Of a stretch of 64,000 nt of DNA, positions 1-8,722 are shown in pieces (position 1 is the first letter of the stretch; each line of letters opens with the position of its first letter). A model generated the notes under the pieces. The model made no database searches. It was given only the letters and a program-made list of their open reading frames with translations, and had not been told where the DNA came from. The position numbers and the translations under genes were made by a program. Origin of the DNA: Pseudomonadota bacterium (lineage in GTDB: Bacteria; Pseudomonadota; Gammaproteobacteria; Burkholderiales; Methylophilaceae); contig JAGVMP010000009.1 in assembly GCA_020053735.1 (NCBI GenBank), forward strand, positions 186,001 to 250,000. The letters are read 5' to 3'.

Positions 1-220
1 CTGCTACCATGTAGATTAACCCAGAAGGCTCGCCTATGGTGGCATCCAGTAAAGTGCCACCTGATTGACTAGGGTAAGATTTGTTGAGATTGCTTAAGGC
101 CTGTGCGCTTAACTCTTGGGAAGAGTCGCCGCAAGCACTAAGGACTAGGCAGGTGGCAATGACTCTATATTTAGCATTTCTTTTTAAAAACTGGTTGATT
201 AGAAATGCTAAATTTTTCAT
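1..220 (-). CDS. Peptide/nickel-type ABC transporter substrate-binding lipoprotein, N-terminal part (runs off the window)
   Basis: Only the first 73 codons are present; the gene continues past position 1. Reading the minus strand from the ATG at 220-218 gives a basic and hydrophobic leader ending in a lipobox (LSAC, Cys30), so the product should be an outer or inner membrane anchored periplasmic lipoprotein. Residues after the signal (SGGTLLDATIGEPSGLI) resemble the mature start of family 5 solute-binding proteins (DppA/OppA-like), which bind oligopeptides or nickel for an ABC importer. The start lies 6 bp downstream of the mltD stop, so the two are probably cotranscribed and translationally close. 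Substrate cannot be judged from this fragment. The lipobox and open frame are seen; the family is by resemblance. Confidence 0.75.
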   Translation of the reverse strand, partial: MKNLAFLINQFLKRNAKYRVIATCLVLSACGDSSQELSAQALSNLNKSYPSQSGGTLLDATIGEPSGLIYMVA

Positions 221-226
221 ATGCTA

Positions 227-1870
227 TTATTTTAATCGAATATGCGACCTTGCGCGAATACGTTTGGATGACTTATGGTTGGTTTTAATGTGTTTGCTTC
301 TTATGCTTTTTCTGTTCGCGTTTGCTTTGGTCGTTTTAAAGCTAGCCTTTTTGAAGCCACCTTCTTTAATGGTTAAGTTTTGCCCTACTTTAACTTTAGT
401 ACTTCTTAATCCGTTCAATTCTTTCAAACTTTGCGTGCTGGTGTCATACCTTGCGGCAAGCGCATTTAATGTTTCACCCTTTTTAACTTTGTGTATGATG
501 CGATGAGTTGCCTTAGGTTCATCAGCATTTACATCAATTTCAATATTGTTGCTTGCATGATTGTTAACCATCAAGTCGCTAGCGTTGATGGTCTCAACAT
601 TGTTGTCCGCAGATACATTATAAGTAGCGCTGTAGGTGGCTGGCACCAACATGGTTTGTGCAGTGCGTAACTTGCCAGAGCTAGGTAAGCTGTTCACTGT
701 GCGTAAACTGCTGACATTGGTGCCAAATTTTTTCGCGATGCTATCCACGCGTTCGCCGCGTTTGGCACTGTAAGTTTGCCAGCTAGTGAGAGGTTTGTCG
801 TAACTGGCGAGGTTGTCTACAAAGCGTTCTGCAGCCCAAACAGGTAATAAAAGTTGGTGTTTTTCGCCTTGCGAAGTAATCGTAGATATAATTATGGGGC
901 GGTTGTAACTAGGGTTGAGTGCACTGAATTCTTCATAAGAGATTTCAGCTAGTTGCGCTGCTAATTTAGCATCGATTTGCTTTGGAGTCGTTACCCGTGC
1001 AAAGTAGGGGCGGTTAGGCATAGCCGCAATATTGAGACCATATTTTCCAGGGTCAGTCACAATGTTTTTAATGGCTTGTAGCTTAGGTACATAGTTACGT
1101 GTTTCGGGGGGTAAGCTTAAACTTTGGTAATTAGTCGCTAAGCCTAGTCGACGATTTTTATCAATCGCGCGCTGTACGGTGCCTTCGCCTGCGTTATAGG
1201 CGGCTAAAGCGAGATCCCACGAGCCAAACATGCCATGCAGTTTTTGCAAATAATCAAGCGCAGCATCTGTTGCAGCGGTAACATCACGACGATTATCTAC
1301 CCACCAGTTTTGCTGCAGACCAAAATGCTTGCCAGTAGCAGGCACAAATTGCCAGATGCCAGAGGCTTTACTGCGGGAATATGCTTGCGGGTTAAACGCA
1401 CTCTCAATCATTGGTAAAAGTGCAATCTCAGTAGGCATGCCGCGTTTTTGTACTTCTTCAACAATGTGAAATAGGTAGCGTTGGCTACGCTCCATCATGC
1501 GTTGAATATAATCTGGGCGGGTTGAGTACCATTGTTCATGCGTACTAGTGTAAGGCGACTTTACATCAGGCAGCTCGTAGCCATCTTTAATGCGCGCCCA
1601 TAAATCGTTATCTGTCGTATCGTCTGTAGCGCTTTCATGCGCTGCATCCATGTCTGCCAATAGCTCTTGTACTGGGTCACTTAATAAATTAGGCTCGTTG
1701 ATATATTCAATTTTTACGCCTGCAAGATTGGTATCAGCCAGTGCGCTAAAAGAGTAAAACATGCCGGCAGCCAGTAACAATAAGCTTGTGAGGCCAATTG
1801 CTATTTTTTTCTTGGACATAGCATTGGCTTTTGTTTGCGCTTTACATACAAACCGCGAATGTGTTTTCAT
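227..1870 (-). CDS. mltD: Membrane-bound lytic murein transglycosylase D
   Basis: Cleaves the glycan strands of peptidoglycan with formation of 1,6-anhydromuropeptides, in the periplasm. An N-terminal hydrophobic segment (about residues 24-45) is a signal or anchor. The goose-lysozyme/SLT domain follows, with the catalytic Glu in PMIESAFNPQ and the GIWQFVPATG motif. Two LysM peptidoglycan-binding repeats follow, near residues 365-412 and 458-505, then a very basic tail rich in Lys, Arg and Ser. Domain order and length fit MltD. The ATG at 1870 gives a 17-residue basic n-region; an alternative ATG at 1819 (MSKKKIAIG) gives a more usual signal peptide. Neither has a strong ribosome site, and an inverted repeat abuts the first ATG. 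It is downstream of gloB, the usual betaproteobacterial order. Confidence 0.93.
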   Translation of the reverse strand: MKTHSRFVCKAQTKANAMSKKKIAIGLTSLLLLAAGMFYSFSALADTNLAGVKIEYINEPNLLSDPVQELLADMDAAHESATDDTTDNDLWARIKDGYELPDVKSPYTSTHEQWYSTRPDYIQRMMERSQRYLFHIVEEVQKRGMPTEIALLPMIESAFNPQAYSRSKASGIWQFVPATGKHFGLQQNWWVDNRRDVTAATDAALDYLQKLHGMFGSWDLALAAYNAGEGTVQRAIDKNRRLGLATNYQSLSLPPETRNYVPKLQAIKNIVTDPGKYGLNIAAMPNRPYFARVTTPKQIDAKLAAQLAEISYEEFSALNPSYNRPIIISTITSQGEKHQLLLPVWAAERFVDNLASYDKPLTSWQTYSAKRGERVDSIAKKFGTNVSSLRTVNSLPSSGKLRTAQTMLVPATYSATYNVSADNNVETINASDLMVNNHASNNIEIDVNADEPKATHRIIHKVKKGETLNALAARYDTSTQSLKELNGLRSTKVKVGQNLTIKEGGFKKASFKTTKANANRKSIRSKHIKTNHKSSKRIRARSHIRLK

Positions 1871-1871
1871 T

Positions 1872-1909
1872 TGGCTACCAACTTTTTTAACGAAAGTCCA
1901 TGGTAGCCA
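1872..1909 (-). promoter_or_regulatory. 9-bp perfect inverted repeat abutting the mltD start
   Basis: TGGCTACCA at 1872-1880 is the exact reverse complement of TGGTAGCCA at 1901-1909, with 20 bp between. In the mltD transcript the 3' arm ends one base before the AUG at 1870, so the hairpin would cover the ribosome-binding region of that start. It could regulate translation, or suggest that the start at 1819 is the real one. Function is inferred. Confidence 0.4.
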
Positions 1910-1967
1910 TGGAAGATGGCTGCGTCAAGTGAAAGTTATACTTTATAAGTAAATGTTATGTAGATGA

Positions 1968-2720
1968 TTAATAATGGTTTCTTAAAGTTCTAATGGCAGT
2001 AAAAACGGATAGGGCGTCTGACTTTTCTGCGTGCGAATTTTTAATAATGCTTGCTTGATTGCAACGTAAAAAAGGATTGGTGGCGAGTTCTAAAGCGATA
2101 TTACTGGGTAAACTTGGCAGCCGTAGCTGCCTAAGCTGTTTCACAACGCTGGCGCGCGTTTGTAAGTCTGCATTATCCGGTTCTAAAGTAAGCGCAAAAG
2201 CAATGTTCTTGGTGGTGTATTCATGGGTGCAGAATACTTTTGTATTTGGACTAAGCTCTTTTAAAGATTCAAGCGAAGCTTGCATTTGTGCAGGCGTTCC
2301 TTCAAATAGCCGCCCACAGCCCGCAGCAAATAAGGTGTCTCCGCAGAATAAGTAATCTTCGTTGACATAAGCAATATGCCCTAGTGTGTGGCCTGGCAGC
2401 CACATAACTCGAAAGCTTTGCGCAATATCAGGTAATTCTATTCTGTCGCCATCTGCCAATTTGATGTGCTCAAAATCAAATTTTTCGTATTGTGGTGCAT
2501 ATACCGGTGCAGCTTGGTGGCGCAATAAATCGCTTACGCCATCAATGTGGTCGCTGTGATGGTGTGTAATTAGAATAGCGGTTAAGGTTAAGTTAAGCTT
2601 TTGTAATATTTCAATCACAGGCACCGCATCGCCAGGATCAACCACAACTGCGTAGCCATTGAGATGCAAAAGCCATATATAATTGTCTTCAAACGCGGGG
2701 ATAGGGATAATGTTGAGCAT
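1968..2720 (-). CDS. gloB: Hydroxyacylglutathione hydrolase (glyoxalase II)
   Basis: Hydrolyses S-lactoylglutathione to lactate and glutathione, the second step of methylglyoxal detoxification in the cytoplasm. The 250-residue protein has the metallo-beta-lactamase dinuclear metal motif THHHSDH at residues 52-58, the GHTLGH metal histidine, the FCGDTLF metal aspartate and the CTHEYT substrate-loop motif, in the usual order and at the usual family length. The ATG at 2720 is 45 bp from the divergent methyltransferase start, leaving a short shared promoter region. mltD follows 97 bp downstream on the same strand. Confidence 0.95.
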   Translation of the reverse strand: MLNIIPIPAFEDNYIWLLHLNGYAVVVDPGDAVPVIEILQKLNLTLTAILITHHHSDHIDGVSDLLRHQAAPVYAPQYEKFDFEHIKLADGDRIELPDIAQSFRVMWLPGHTLGHIAYVNEDYLFCGDTLFAAGCGRLFEGTPAQMQASLESLKELSPNTKVFCTHEYTTKNIAFALTLEPDNADLQTRASVVKQLRQLRLPSLPSNIALELATNPFLRCNQASIIKNSHAEKSDALSVFTAIRTLRNHY

Positions 2721-2765
2721 ACGTTTAATGGTAGTTTCGTTTATACACTAATGCAACAGGCACAA

Positions 2766-3500
2766 ATGAATCAAGCTGACCAACAACAATGGCTGGACAC
2801 GACGCTTGGGCAATATCTGCTTATGCGTGAGCAAGCAATGTATGATGAGACAGTTGGTGATATTTTTGGTTTTAATGCATTGCAATTAGGGTTGTTACCT
2901 TTGAATACGCTTAAAAACTCGCGTATTCCATATTTACTGCGTGTGGGTAATCATGAGGGCGACGCAAACTGCGAGAGTGATTATTTGCCTTTTGCTGAAA
3001 GCTGTATCGATTTGTTATGCCTACCGCATGTGCTGGAATTTAGTCGTAATCCACACCAGACCTTGCGTGAAGCAGAACGCGTATTGGTGCCAGAAGGACA
3101 TTTAATCATTACTGGTTTCAACCCAATCAGTGCTTGGGGAGTCAAACAAACGCTCAATAAAAATGACAGTTACCCATGGCACGGCCATTTCTTTACATTG
3201 TCACGCATTAAAGATTGGCTGGCCTTGCTAGGTTTAGAGTTTGTAGATGGCCAAATGAATGGTTACGAGCCACCAATAAACGATGAAAAGTGGCTTAAAC
3301 GTTTTGCCTTTATGGATAAAACAGGGGATAGATGGTGGCCAATGATGGGCGGAGTGTATTTCATTGTGGCTAAAAAGCGCGTAGTGAATATGACACTACT
3401 CAAACCAAACTGGAAGCAAAATTCACTAAAATCTAGACTCGCAGTCAGTAGCAATCCAAAATCAAAACCGACACAAAAACAAAATAATACGAATAGATAG
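2766..3500 (+). CDS. Class I SAM-dependent methyltransferase
   Basis: Probable Rossmann-fold methyltransferase of the Methyltransf_11 type, substrate unknown. It has an N-terminal conserved block (MYDETVGDIFGFNALQLG), a region with CIDLLCLPHVLEF (motif IV/post I) and EAERVLVPEGHLIITGFNP (motif VI), which is typical of a betaproteobacterial family encoded between gloB and rnhA. The usual GxGxG loop is not obvious. A longer frame opens at 2664 but would overlap gloB, so I start at ATG 2766, which has AACAGG just upstream; ATG 2751 is also possible. The C terminus is basic and low complexity. It reads toward rnhA with a 12-bp gap and is probably cotranscribed. Confidence 0.82.
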   Translation: MNQADQQQWLDTTLGQYLLMREQAMYDETVGDIFGFNALQLGLLPLNTLKNSRIPYLLRVGNHEGDANCESDYLPFAESCIDLLCLPHVLEFSRNPHQTLREAERVLVPEGHLIITGFNPISAWGVKQTLNKNDSYPWHGHFFTLSRIKDWLALLGLEFVDGQMNGYEPPINDEKWLKRFAFMDKTGDRWWPMMGGVYFIVAKKRVVNMTLLKPNWKQNSLKSRLAVSSNPKSKPTQKQNNTNR

Positions 3501-3512
3501 GAAATACAAGCA

Positions 3513-3956
3513 TTGAGACAATTGGTAGAGATTTACGCCGATGGCGCGTGTAAAGGCAACCCTGGCCCTGGTGGTTGGGGCGCTTGGCTACAATATGAGG
3601 GTAAAGAAAAGTCCGTCCATGGCGGTGAAGCCATGACCACTAACAACCGCATGGAACTCACAGCGGTGATTCGCGCATTAGAACTGTTAAAGCGCCCATG
3701 TGATGTTAAAATTTACACTGATTCTGTCTATGTACAAAAAGGCATGACAGAGTGGATAAGTGGCTGGAAAGCCCGTCAATGGCGTACTGCAGATAAGAAG
3801 CCAGTTAAAAATGACGATTTGTGGAAAGCGCTGGATGCGCTTGCAAGTCAGCACAACATTGAGTGGATTTGGGTGAAAGGCCATGCAGGCAATGATGGTA
3901 ATGAGCGTGCGGATGCGCTTGCAAATGAAGGCGTGGCGCATTTTTATAGTAAGTAA
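3513..3956 (+). CDS. rnhA: Ribonuclease HI
   Basis: Degrades the RNA strand of RNA:DNA hybrids (R-loops, Okazaki primers). The 147-residue protein has all four catalytic carboxylates in E. coli numbering: D10, E48, D70 and D134, plus the GNPGPGGWG and RMELTA motifs. The start is a TTG at 3513 with TAGGAA about 8 bases upstream; no in-frame ATG would keep D10 intact, so the weak start is likely real. It lies between the methyltransferase and dnaQ on the same strand, the classic rnhA-dnaQ pairing, although here both genes are co-directional. Confidence 0.96.
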   Translation: MRQLVEIYADGACKGNPGPGGWGAWLQYEGKEKSVHGGEAMTTNNRMELTAVIRALELLKRPCDVKIYTDSVYVQKGMTEWISGWKARQWRTADKKPVKNDDLWKALDALASQHNIEWIWVKGHAGNDGNERADALANEGVAHFYSK

Positions 3957-3997
3957 AATCTGGGTAATTTTGGATATTAAGTATTTTAGGATAATAA

Positions 3998-4678
3998 GTG
4001 CGGCAAATATTTTTAGATACAGAAACCACAGGTTTATATCCAGCGCATGGGCATCGCATTATTGAAATTGCCGCGATTGAAATGGTCAATCGGCGTCCGA
4101 CCAATAATCACCGCCATGTCTATTTAAATCCTGAACGCGAGATTGACCCTGCGGCGCAAGAAGTGCACGGCATTACACTAGAGTTTTTGCAAGATAAACC
4201 TTTGTTTGCAGCAATTGCAGCAGATATGATGGATTTTATACGCGATGCCGAGTTGATTATTCACAATGCACCGTTTGATGTGGGTTTTTTAAATAGTGAG
4301 CTTGGCCGTATTGGGCTACAGCCAATTGAGACAATATGCAGTAAAATTACTGATACGTTAAAAATGGCGAAAGACTCACGACCAGGCCAGCGTAATAATT
4401 TGGATGCGCTGTGCAAACACTTTGGCATTGATAACTCTAAGCGCACGTTGCATGGCGCTTTACTAGACGCGGAATTATTGGCAGAAGTTTACATGGCCAT
4501 GACGCGTGGTCAAGATAGCTTGCTGATGGATTTAGCTCAAACACTGCCAGATGTGGTGCAATCAATAGAAATTGGACATGAGCGCAATTTAAAAGTACTG
4601 AAGGCTGATGAAGCCGAATTAGCCGCTCACAATGAATATATCAAAAGTCTAGCGAAAGCTGGGGCGAGTAATTGGTAA
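3998..4678 (+). CDS. dnaQ: DNA polymerase III epsilon subunit (3'-5' proofreading exonuclease)
   Basis: Proofreading subunit of the replicative polymerase. DEDDh exonuclease residues are visible: D7 and E9 in LDTET, D94 in NAPFDVGF, and H152 with D157 in LHGALLDAE. The length of 226 residues is within the family range. The start is GTG at 3998, with TAGGAT about 7 bases upstream; no nearby ATG preserves the first motif. It follows rnhA by 41 bp and is followed by rfbB after 38 bp, so part of the rhamnose operon transcription may come from upstream. Confidence 0.95.
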   Translation: MRQIFLDTETTGLYPAHGHRIIEIAAIEMVNRRPTNNHRHVYLNPEREIDPAAQEVHGITLEFLQDKPLFAAIAADMMDFIRDAELIIHNAPFDVGFLNSELGRIGLQPIETICSKITDTLKMAKDSRPGQRNNLDALCKHFGIDNSKRTLHGALLDAELLAEVYMAMTRGQDSLLMDLAQTLPDVVQSIEIGHERNLKVLKADEAELAAHNEYIKSLAKAGASNW

Positions 4679-4716
4679 ATTAACTTTAATTCGATTAGAA
4701 AAACTTAGGGTAAAAA

Positions 4717-5799
4717 ATGGAAAACTGTATTATCGTCACTGGCGGTGCGGGCTTTATTGGCAGCAATTTTGCTAATGCCTGGATTAAACTTGGGCTAGGC
4801 AAGCTAGTAAATTTAGACAAGTTGACTTATGCAGGAAATTTGGCCAATTTGGCAGATGTAGAGCAGCACCCCAACCATATTTTCATTCAAGGTGATATTG
4901 GTGACAAGGAATTAATCCCATCTTTGTTAAGGCAACATCGTCCGCGTGCTATTGTTAATTTTGCAGCAGAAAGTCATGTTGATCGCTCCATTCATGGCCC
5001 AGCGGAGTTTATTGAAACCAATATTGTAGGTACCTTTAATTTGCTGGAAGCAACGCGTGCCTACTGGGGTGGTTTGAACGATAGTGATAAAGCTAATTTT
5101 AGATTTTTGCATGTGTCTACCGATGAGGTTTATGGCTCACTAAGCAAAACTGATCCTGCGTTTAGTGAAACCAAAGCCTATGAGCCAAATAGCCCATATT
5201 CAGCGTCTAAGGCGGCTTCTGATCATTTGGTGCGCGCTTATCATCACACCTATGGTATGCCAGTGCTGACTACCAATTGCTCAAATAACTACGGACCTTA
5301 TCACTTTCCTGAGAAACTTATCCCATTGGTGATACACAACGCATTAAATGGCAGACCACTGCCTATTTATGGCAACGGTCAACAAATTCGCGACTGGCTC
5401 TATGTGGGCGACCATTGTGCAGCGATTCGTCGCGTATTAGAAGCAGGTAAGGTTGGTGAAGTATACAATATCGGCGGCTGGAACGAAAAAGCAAATATCG
5501 AAGTAGTGCATACATTGTGTGATATTTTAGACAAAGAGAAACCAAAGCAATCAGGTAGTTATCGTGATCAGATTACCTTTGTACAAGATAGACCAGGGCA
5601 TGATGTGCGCTACGCGATTGATGCTAGCAAAATAGAGCGTGAATTAGGCTGGAAGCCAGCAGAAACTTTTGAAACAGGCATACAAAAAACGGTGACATGG
5701 TATCTGACGCATCAAGATTGGGTGAATAATGTGACCAGTGGTGAATATAAAAATTGGGTAAGCACTAATTACAAAGAACGCGGTGAGGAGTTAGCATGA
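4717..5799 (+). CDS. rfbB: dTDP-glucose 4,6-dehydratase
   Basis: Second enzyme of dTDP-L-rhamnose synthesis: converts dTDP-glucose to dTDP-4-keto-6-deoxyglucose, using bound NAD. The 360-residue extended SDR protein has the TGGAGFIGS dinucleotide motif at residues 8-16, the STDEVYGS active-site segment, the YSASK Tyr/Lys pair and [14 protein letters not shown], all typical of RmlB. AGGG lies upstream of the ATG. Its stop overlaps the rfbA start by 4 bp (ATGA), indicating translational coupling. The pathway serves cell-surface polysaccharide (O antigen, EPS); no glycosyltransferase genes are adjacent. Confidence 0.97.
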   Translation: MENCIIVTGGAGFIGSNFANAWIKLGLGKLVNLDKLTYAGNLANLADVEQHPNHIFIQGDIGDKELIPSLLRQHRPRAIVNFAAESHVDRSIHGPAEFIETNIVGTFNLLEATRAYWGGLNDSDKANFRFLHVSTDEVYGSLSKTDPAFSETKAYEPNSPYSASKAASDHLVRAYHHTYGMPVLTTNCSNNYGPYHFPEKLIPLVIHNALNGRPLPIYGNGQQIRDWLYVGDHCAAIRRVLEAGKVGEVYNIGGWNEKANIEVVHTLCDILDKEKPKQSGSYRDQITFVQDRPGHDVRYAIDASKIERELGWKPAETFETGIQKTVTWYLTHQDWVNNVTSGEYKNWVSTNYKERGEELA

Positions 5800-6674
5800 A
5801 AGGTATCATATTAGCAGGCGGCTCAGGTACGCGCTTGTATCCTGTGACGCAGGTGGTATCAAAGCAATTATTGCCCGTTTACGATAAGCCAATGATTTAC
5901 TATCCACTATCCGCGCTTATGTTGGCAGGTATTCGTGAGGTACTCATTATCTCTACACCACAAGACACGCCGCGTTTTAAAGAGTTACTTGGTGACGGTA
6001 CGCAGTGGGGGATGGATATTCAATATGCCGTGCAGCCATCGCCAGATGGCCTTGCGCAAGCGTTTATTATCGGTGAGAAATTTATTGGCGAAGATAATTG
6101 TGCGTTGGTGCTTGGCGACAATATTTTTTATGGACATGAACTGGCCCAGATGGGGCAAAATGCGGCGCAGCGTGAAAACGGTGCAACGGTATTTGCCTAC
6201 CCAGTAAAAGACCCAGAGCGCTATGGCGTAGTAGAGTTTAATAAAGAAGGCCAAGCAGTTAGCTTAGAAGAAAAGCCAGCTAAACCCAAATCGCGTTACG
6301 CAGTAACGGGTTTATATTTTTATGACAACCGTGTGGTAGAAATTGCAAAAAATATGAAGCCATCTGCGCGTGGCGAGTTAGAAATTACCGACGTGAATCG
6401 CCAGTATTTGGAGTGGGGCGATTTGCAAGTTGAAGTAATGGGTCGAGGTATGGCTTGGCTAGATACAGGCACGCATGAATCACTGCTAGAAGCCAGCTTG
6501 TTTATTGAAACCATCGAAAAACGCCAAGGTTTAAAAATTGCCTGTCCAGAAGAAATTGCTTATCGCATGGGCTTTATTGGCGCAGAACAACTTGAAGTGA
6601 TGGCCAATAAATATGCTAAAAATGGCTATGGCCAATATCTAAAACAGTTGCTTACAGAACATCAGGTATTCTAA
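5796..6674 (+). CDS. rfbA: Glucose-1-phosphate thymidylyltransferase
   Basis: First enzyme of the dTDP-rhamnose pathway: condenses dTTP and glucose-1-phosphate. The 292-residue protein has the nucleotidyltransferase signature GGSGTRLYP near the N terminus, KPMIYYPLS, the metal-binding GDNIFYG and the EEKP motif of RmlA. The length matches the family. ATG 5796 overlaps the rfbB stop, and the stop at 6674 is one base before the rfbC start, so the genes form a tight operon. Confidence 0.97.
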   Translation: MKGIILAGGSGTRLYPVTQVVSKQLLPVYDKPMIYYPLSALMLAGIREVLIISTPQDTPRFKELLGDGTQWGMDIQYAVQPSPDGLAQAFIIGEKFIGEDNCALVLGDNIFYGHELAQMGQNAAQRENGATVFAYPVKDPERYGVVEFNKEGQAVSLEEKPAKPKSRYAVTGLYFYDNRVVEIAKNMKPSARGELEITDVNRQYLEWGDLQVEVMGRGMAWLDTGTHESLLEASLFIETIEKRQGLKIACPEEIAYRMGFIGAEQLEVMANKYAKNGYGQYLKQLLTEHQVF

Positions 6675-6675
6675 A

Positions 6676-7221
6676 GTGAATATCATTAAAACAAACATCC
6701 CTGATGTGATTATTTTTGAGCCTAAAGTGTATGGTGATGATAGGGGCTTCTTTTTTGAGAGCTTTAACCAGCAAAAATTTTATGAAGCAACCAATTTACA
6801 AGTTAATTTTGTGCAAGACAACCATTCTAAGTCGTCTAAAAACGTACTGAGAGGTATGCATTATCAAATCGAGCAATCACAAGGTAAGCTGGTGCGTGTT
6901 ACACAAGGCGAAGTATTTGATGTGGCAGTCGATTTGCGCAAGTCATCACCTACTTTTGGCCAGTGGGCTGGTACGCACTTATCTGCAGAAAATAAGCGCC
7001 AAATGTGGGTGCCACCAGGTTTTGCACATGGCTTTTTAGTCTTGTCAGATACAGCTGAGTTCTTATATAAAACCACTGACTTTTATGCGCCGCAGCATGA
7101 ATGCAGTCTTAGATGGGACGACCCTACAGTAGCTATAGAATGGCCCTTACAAGGCAAACCTATTTTATCTACAAAAGATGCTTTGGGACTTACATTGCAG
7201 GCTACAAAAACGTTTGATTAA
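6676..7221 (+). CDS. rfbC: dTDP-4-dehydrorhamnose 3,5-epimerase
   Basis: Third step: epimerises dTDP-4-keto-6-deoxyglucose at C3 and C5. The 181-residue cupin protein has DDRGFFFESFN near the N terminus, the catalytic-histidine segment LRGMHYQ, VDLRKSSPTFG and PPGFAHGFLVLSD, all RmlC hallmarks. The start is GTG at 6676, one base after the rfbA stop. Confidence 0.96.
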   Translation: MNIIKTNIPDVIIFEPKVYGDDRGFFFESFNQQKFYEATNLQVNFVQDNHSKSSKNVLRGMHYQIEQSQGKLVRVTQGEVFDVAVDLRKSSPTFGQWAGTHLSAENKRQMWVPPGFAHGFLVLSDTAEFLYKTTDFYAPQHECSLRWDDPTVAIEWPLQGKPILSTKDALGLTLQATKTFD

Positions 7222-7234
7222 TAATAATTTGCAA

Positions 7235-8134
7235 GTGAAAAAAATCTTACTAACAGGCGTGAACGGGCAAGTTGGGCATGCACTTTCCACCAAACTGATA
7301 CAGCATAATGTAATCGCACTGACGCGTGCGCAGCTAGACTTAACAAAGTTGGATGATATTAGGCGTGTAGTCGGTGAAATCAAGCCAGATATTATTATTA
7401 ACCCAGCGGGTTATACTGCGGTAGATCAAGCTGAATCAGCGCCTGAGCTATGTTACGCAGTCAATACAACCGCAGTGCGGGTGCTGGCAGAAGAAGCTGC
7501 CAAAATTAATGCAGGCTTAATCCATTTTTCGACAGATTATGTTTTTGCTGGAGATAAGCAAAATGCTTATACTGAAGATGATCTTGTTGATCCAATAAAT
7601 GTTTATGGAAAAAGCAAGCTGGCAGGCGAGAAAGCAATACTAAGCGTGGGTTTGCCACATATTATTTTGCGTTCTAGCTGGATATATAGTAGCTACGGCA
7701 ATAATTTTTTTAAAACGATATTACGTTTAGCACAAACACAAGAAAGCCTCCAAATCGTGGCTGACCAGCGAGGTGCTCCAAGTAGTAGTCATTGTATTGC
7801 AGATGGGGTCGTGCGTTTACTCAACAATTGGCAACCAAACCAACAAGCTCAATCTGGCGTTTATCACTTTACCAATATTGGTGAAACAACTTGGCATGGC
7901 TTTGCGTGCGAAATACTAAACCAATACAACAGCTTACAAGCACAGCGGAATTGGCCAGCACTTAAAACAAAACTGGAAAATATTGTTGCGGTTACATCTG
8001 CAGATTACCCACGTGCAGCACATCGTCCGGCCAACTCTAGATTAGACAATCACAAAGTAAAACAACAATTTAATATTGAACTGCCTAGTTGGCAGCAAGG
8101 CTTGCAGCAGGTGATGCAAACACTTGCTTTGTAA
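7235..8134 (+). CDS. rfbD: dTDP-4-dehydrorhamnose reductase
   Basis: Last step: NAD(P)H-dependent reduction to dTDP-L-rhamnose. It is an SDR protein with LLTGVNGQVG, the STDYVFAG segment and the YGKSKLAGE Tyr-Lys pair. A longer frame begins inside rfbC at 7178, but homology begins at VKKILLTG, so I choose the GTG at 7235 (299 residues, the family length); a TTG at 7229 is an alternative. No clear ribosome site is visible, so coupling to rfbC, which ends 13 bp earlier, is likely. A strong palindromic hairpin follows the operon. Confidence 0.94.
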   Translation: MKKILLTGVNGQVGHALSTKLIQHNVIALTRAQLDLTKLDDIRRVVGEIKPDIIINPAGYTAVDQAESAPELCYAVNTTAVRVLAEEAAKINAGLIHFSTDYVFAGDKQNAYTEDDLVDPINVYGKSKLAGEKAILSVGLPHIILRSSWIYSSYGNNFFKTILRLAQTQESLQIVADQRGAPSSSHCIADGVVRLLNNWQPNQQAQSGVYHFTNIGETTWHGFACEILNQYNSLQAQRNWPALKTKLENIVAVTSADYPRAAHRPANSRLDNHKVKQQFNIELPSWQQGLQQVMQTLAL

Positions 8135-8156
8135 ACACAACTACCTTCAAATTGAT

Positions 8157-8191
8157 GGCCTGCAGGCCAGTACCCATGCGGCCTGCAGGCC
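8157..8191. terminator. Duplicated 12-bp palindrome between convergent rfbD and queD
   Basis: The palindrome GGCCTGCAGGCC occurs twice, at 8157-8168 and 8180-8191, separated by 11 bp. The two copies can pair with each other as a perfect 12-bp stem, or each can fold on itself. No T run follows on either side. The position between two convergent genes suggests a bidirectional terminator or a REP-like element. Confidence 0.5.
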
Positions 8192-8235
8192 AGGAAATTC
8201 TAAGGAAGAAGGTTATATTTTAGGTGAGCTGGGTA

Positions 8236-8676
8236 TTAGGCGAGGGCATCAGCCCAGCTGTTAGGTGTCTCGTAAAGACGTACGCGCTCTAAAGTTAAGT
8301 GATTGCCGTAGGTGTCTTTGTATTGGCTTTTTAAAATTTTAAACGCTTCAGCTGCCATATTTTCTGCAGTAGGCACGTTGGGGAATATGACTGTTTTGTG
8401 GCTAGGCAGCGAGTTTAGAAAGTCTAAAATCACTTTATCTTCTTTGAACACTAAAAATGCGTGATCCCACACATCTATCACGCTCTCACGCGCAATTTTT
8501 TTAACATCAGAAAAATCCATCACCATGCCGTTTTCTGACACATCAGAAGCACTAATGATGTCGCCAGATAGTGTAATTTCGAGCGCATAGCGGTGACCAT
8601 GCAAATTGCGGCATTGGCTTTTGTGGTTGGGGATGCGATGTCCAGCATCGAACTCTAAGCGGGTGGTAATCTGCAT
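8236..8676 (-). CDS. queD: 6-carboxy-5,6,7,8-tetrahydropterin synthase
   Basis: Converts 7,8-dihydroneopterin triphosphate to 6-carboxytetrahydropterin in the queuosine/7-deazaguanine pathway. The 146-residue protein is a T-fold enzyme with zinc ligands H13, H26 and H28 and the catalytic Cys22 in CRNLHGH, and further pathway motifs (DFSDVKK, PTAENMA). A later-pathway gene, queF, lies at 60.6 kb in the same window. No preQ1 riboswitch is visible upstream. It is the last gene before the convergent rfb operon. Confidence 0.93.
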   Translation of the reverse strand: MQITTRLEFDAGHRIPNHKSQCRNLHGHRYALEITLSGDIISASDVSENGMVMDFSDVKKIARESVIDVWDHAFLVFKEDKVILDFLNSLPSHKTVIFPNVPTAENMAAEAFKILKSQYKDTYGNHLTLERVRLYETPNSWADALA

Positions 8677-8722
8677 AAAATACTAAGTATTAGAATTTAT
8701 AAAATCCTATTATAGCAGGTGC

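Noticed and set aside
81-506. Plus-strand ORF at the left edge
   Set aside because: It overlaps the mltD C terminus and the lipoprotein start on the other strand, both of which have recognisable motifs; this frame has none.
2664-2765. Longer N terminus for the methyltransferase
   Set aside because: It would overlap the gloB start on the other strand and lacks a ribosome site; the ATG at 2766 has one.
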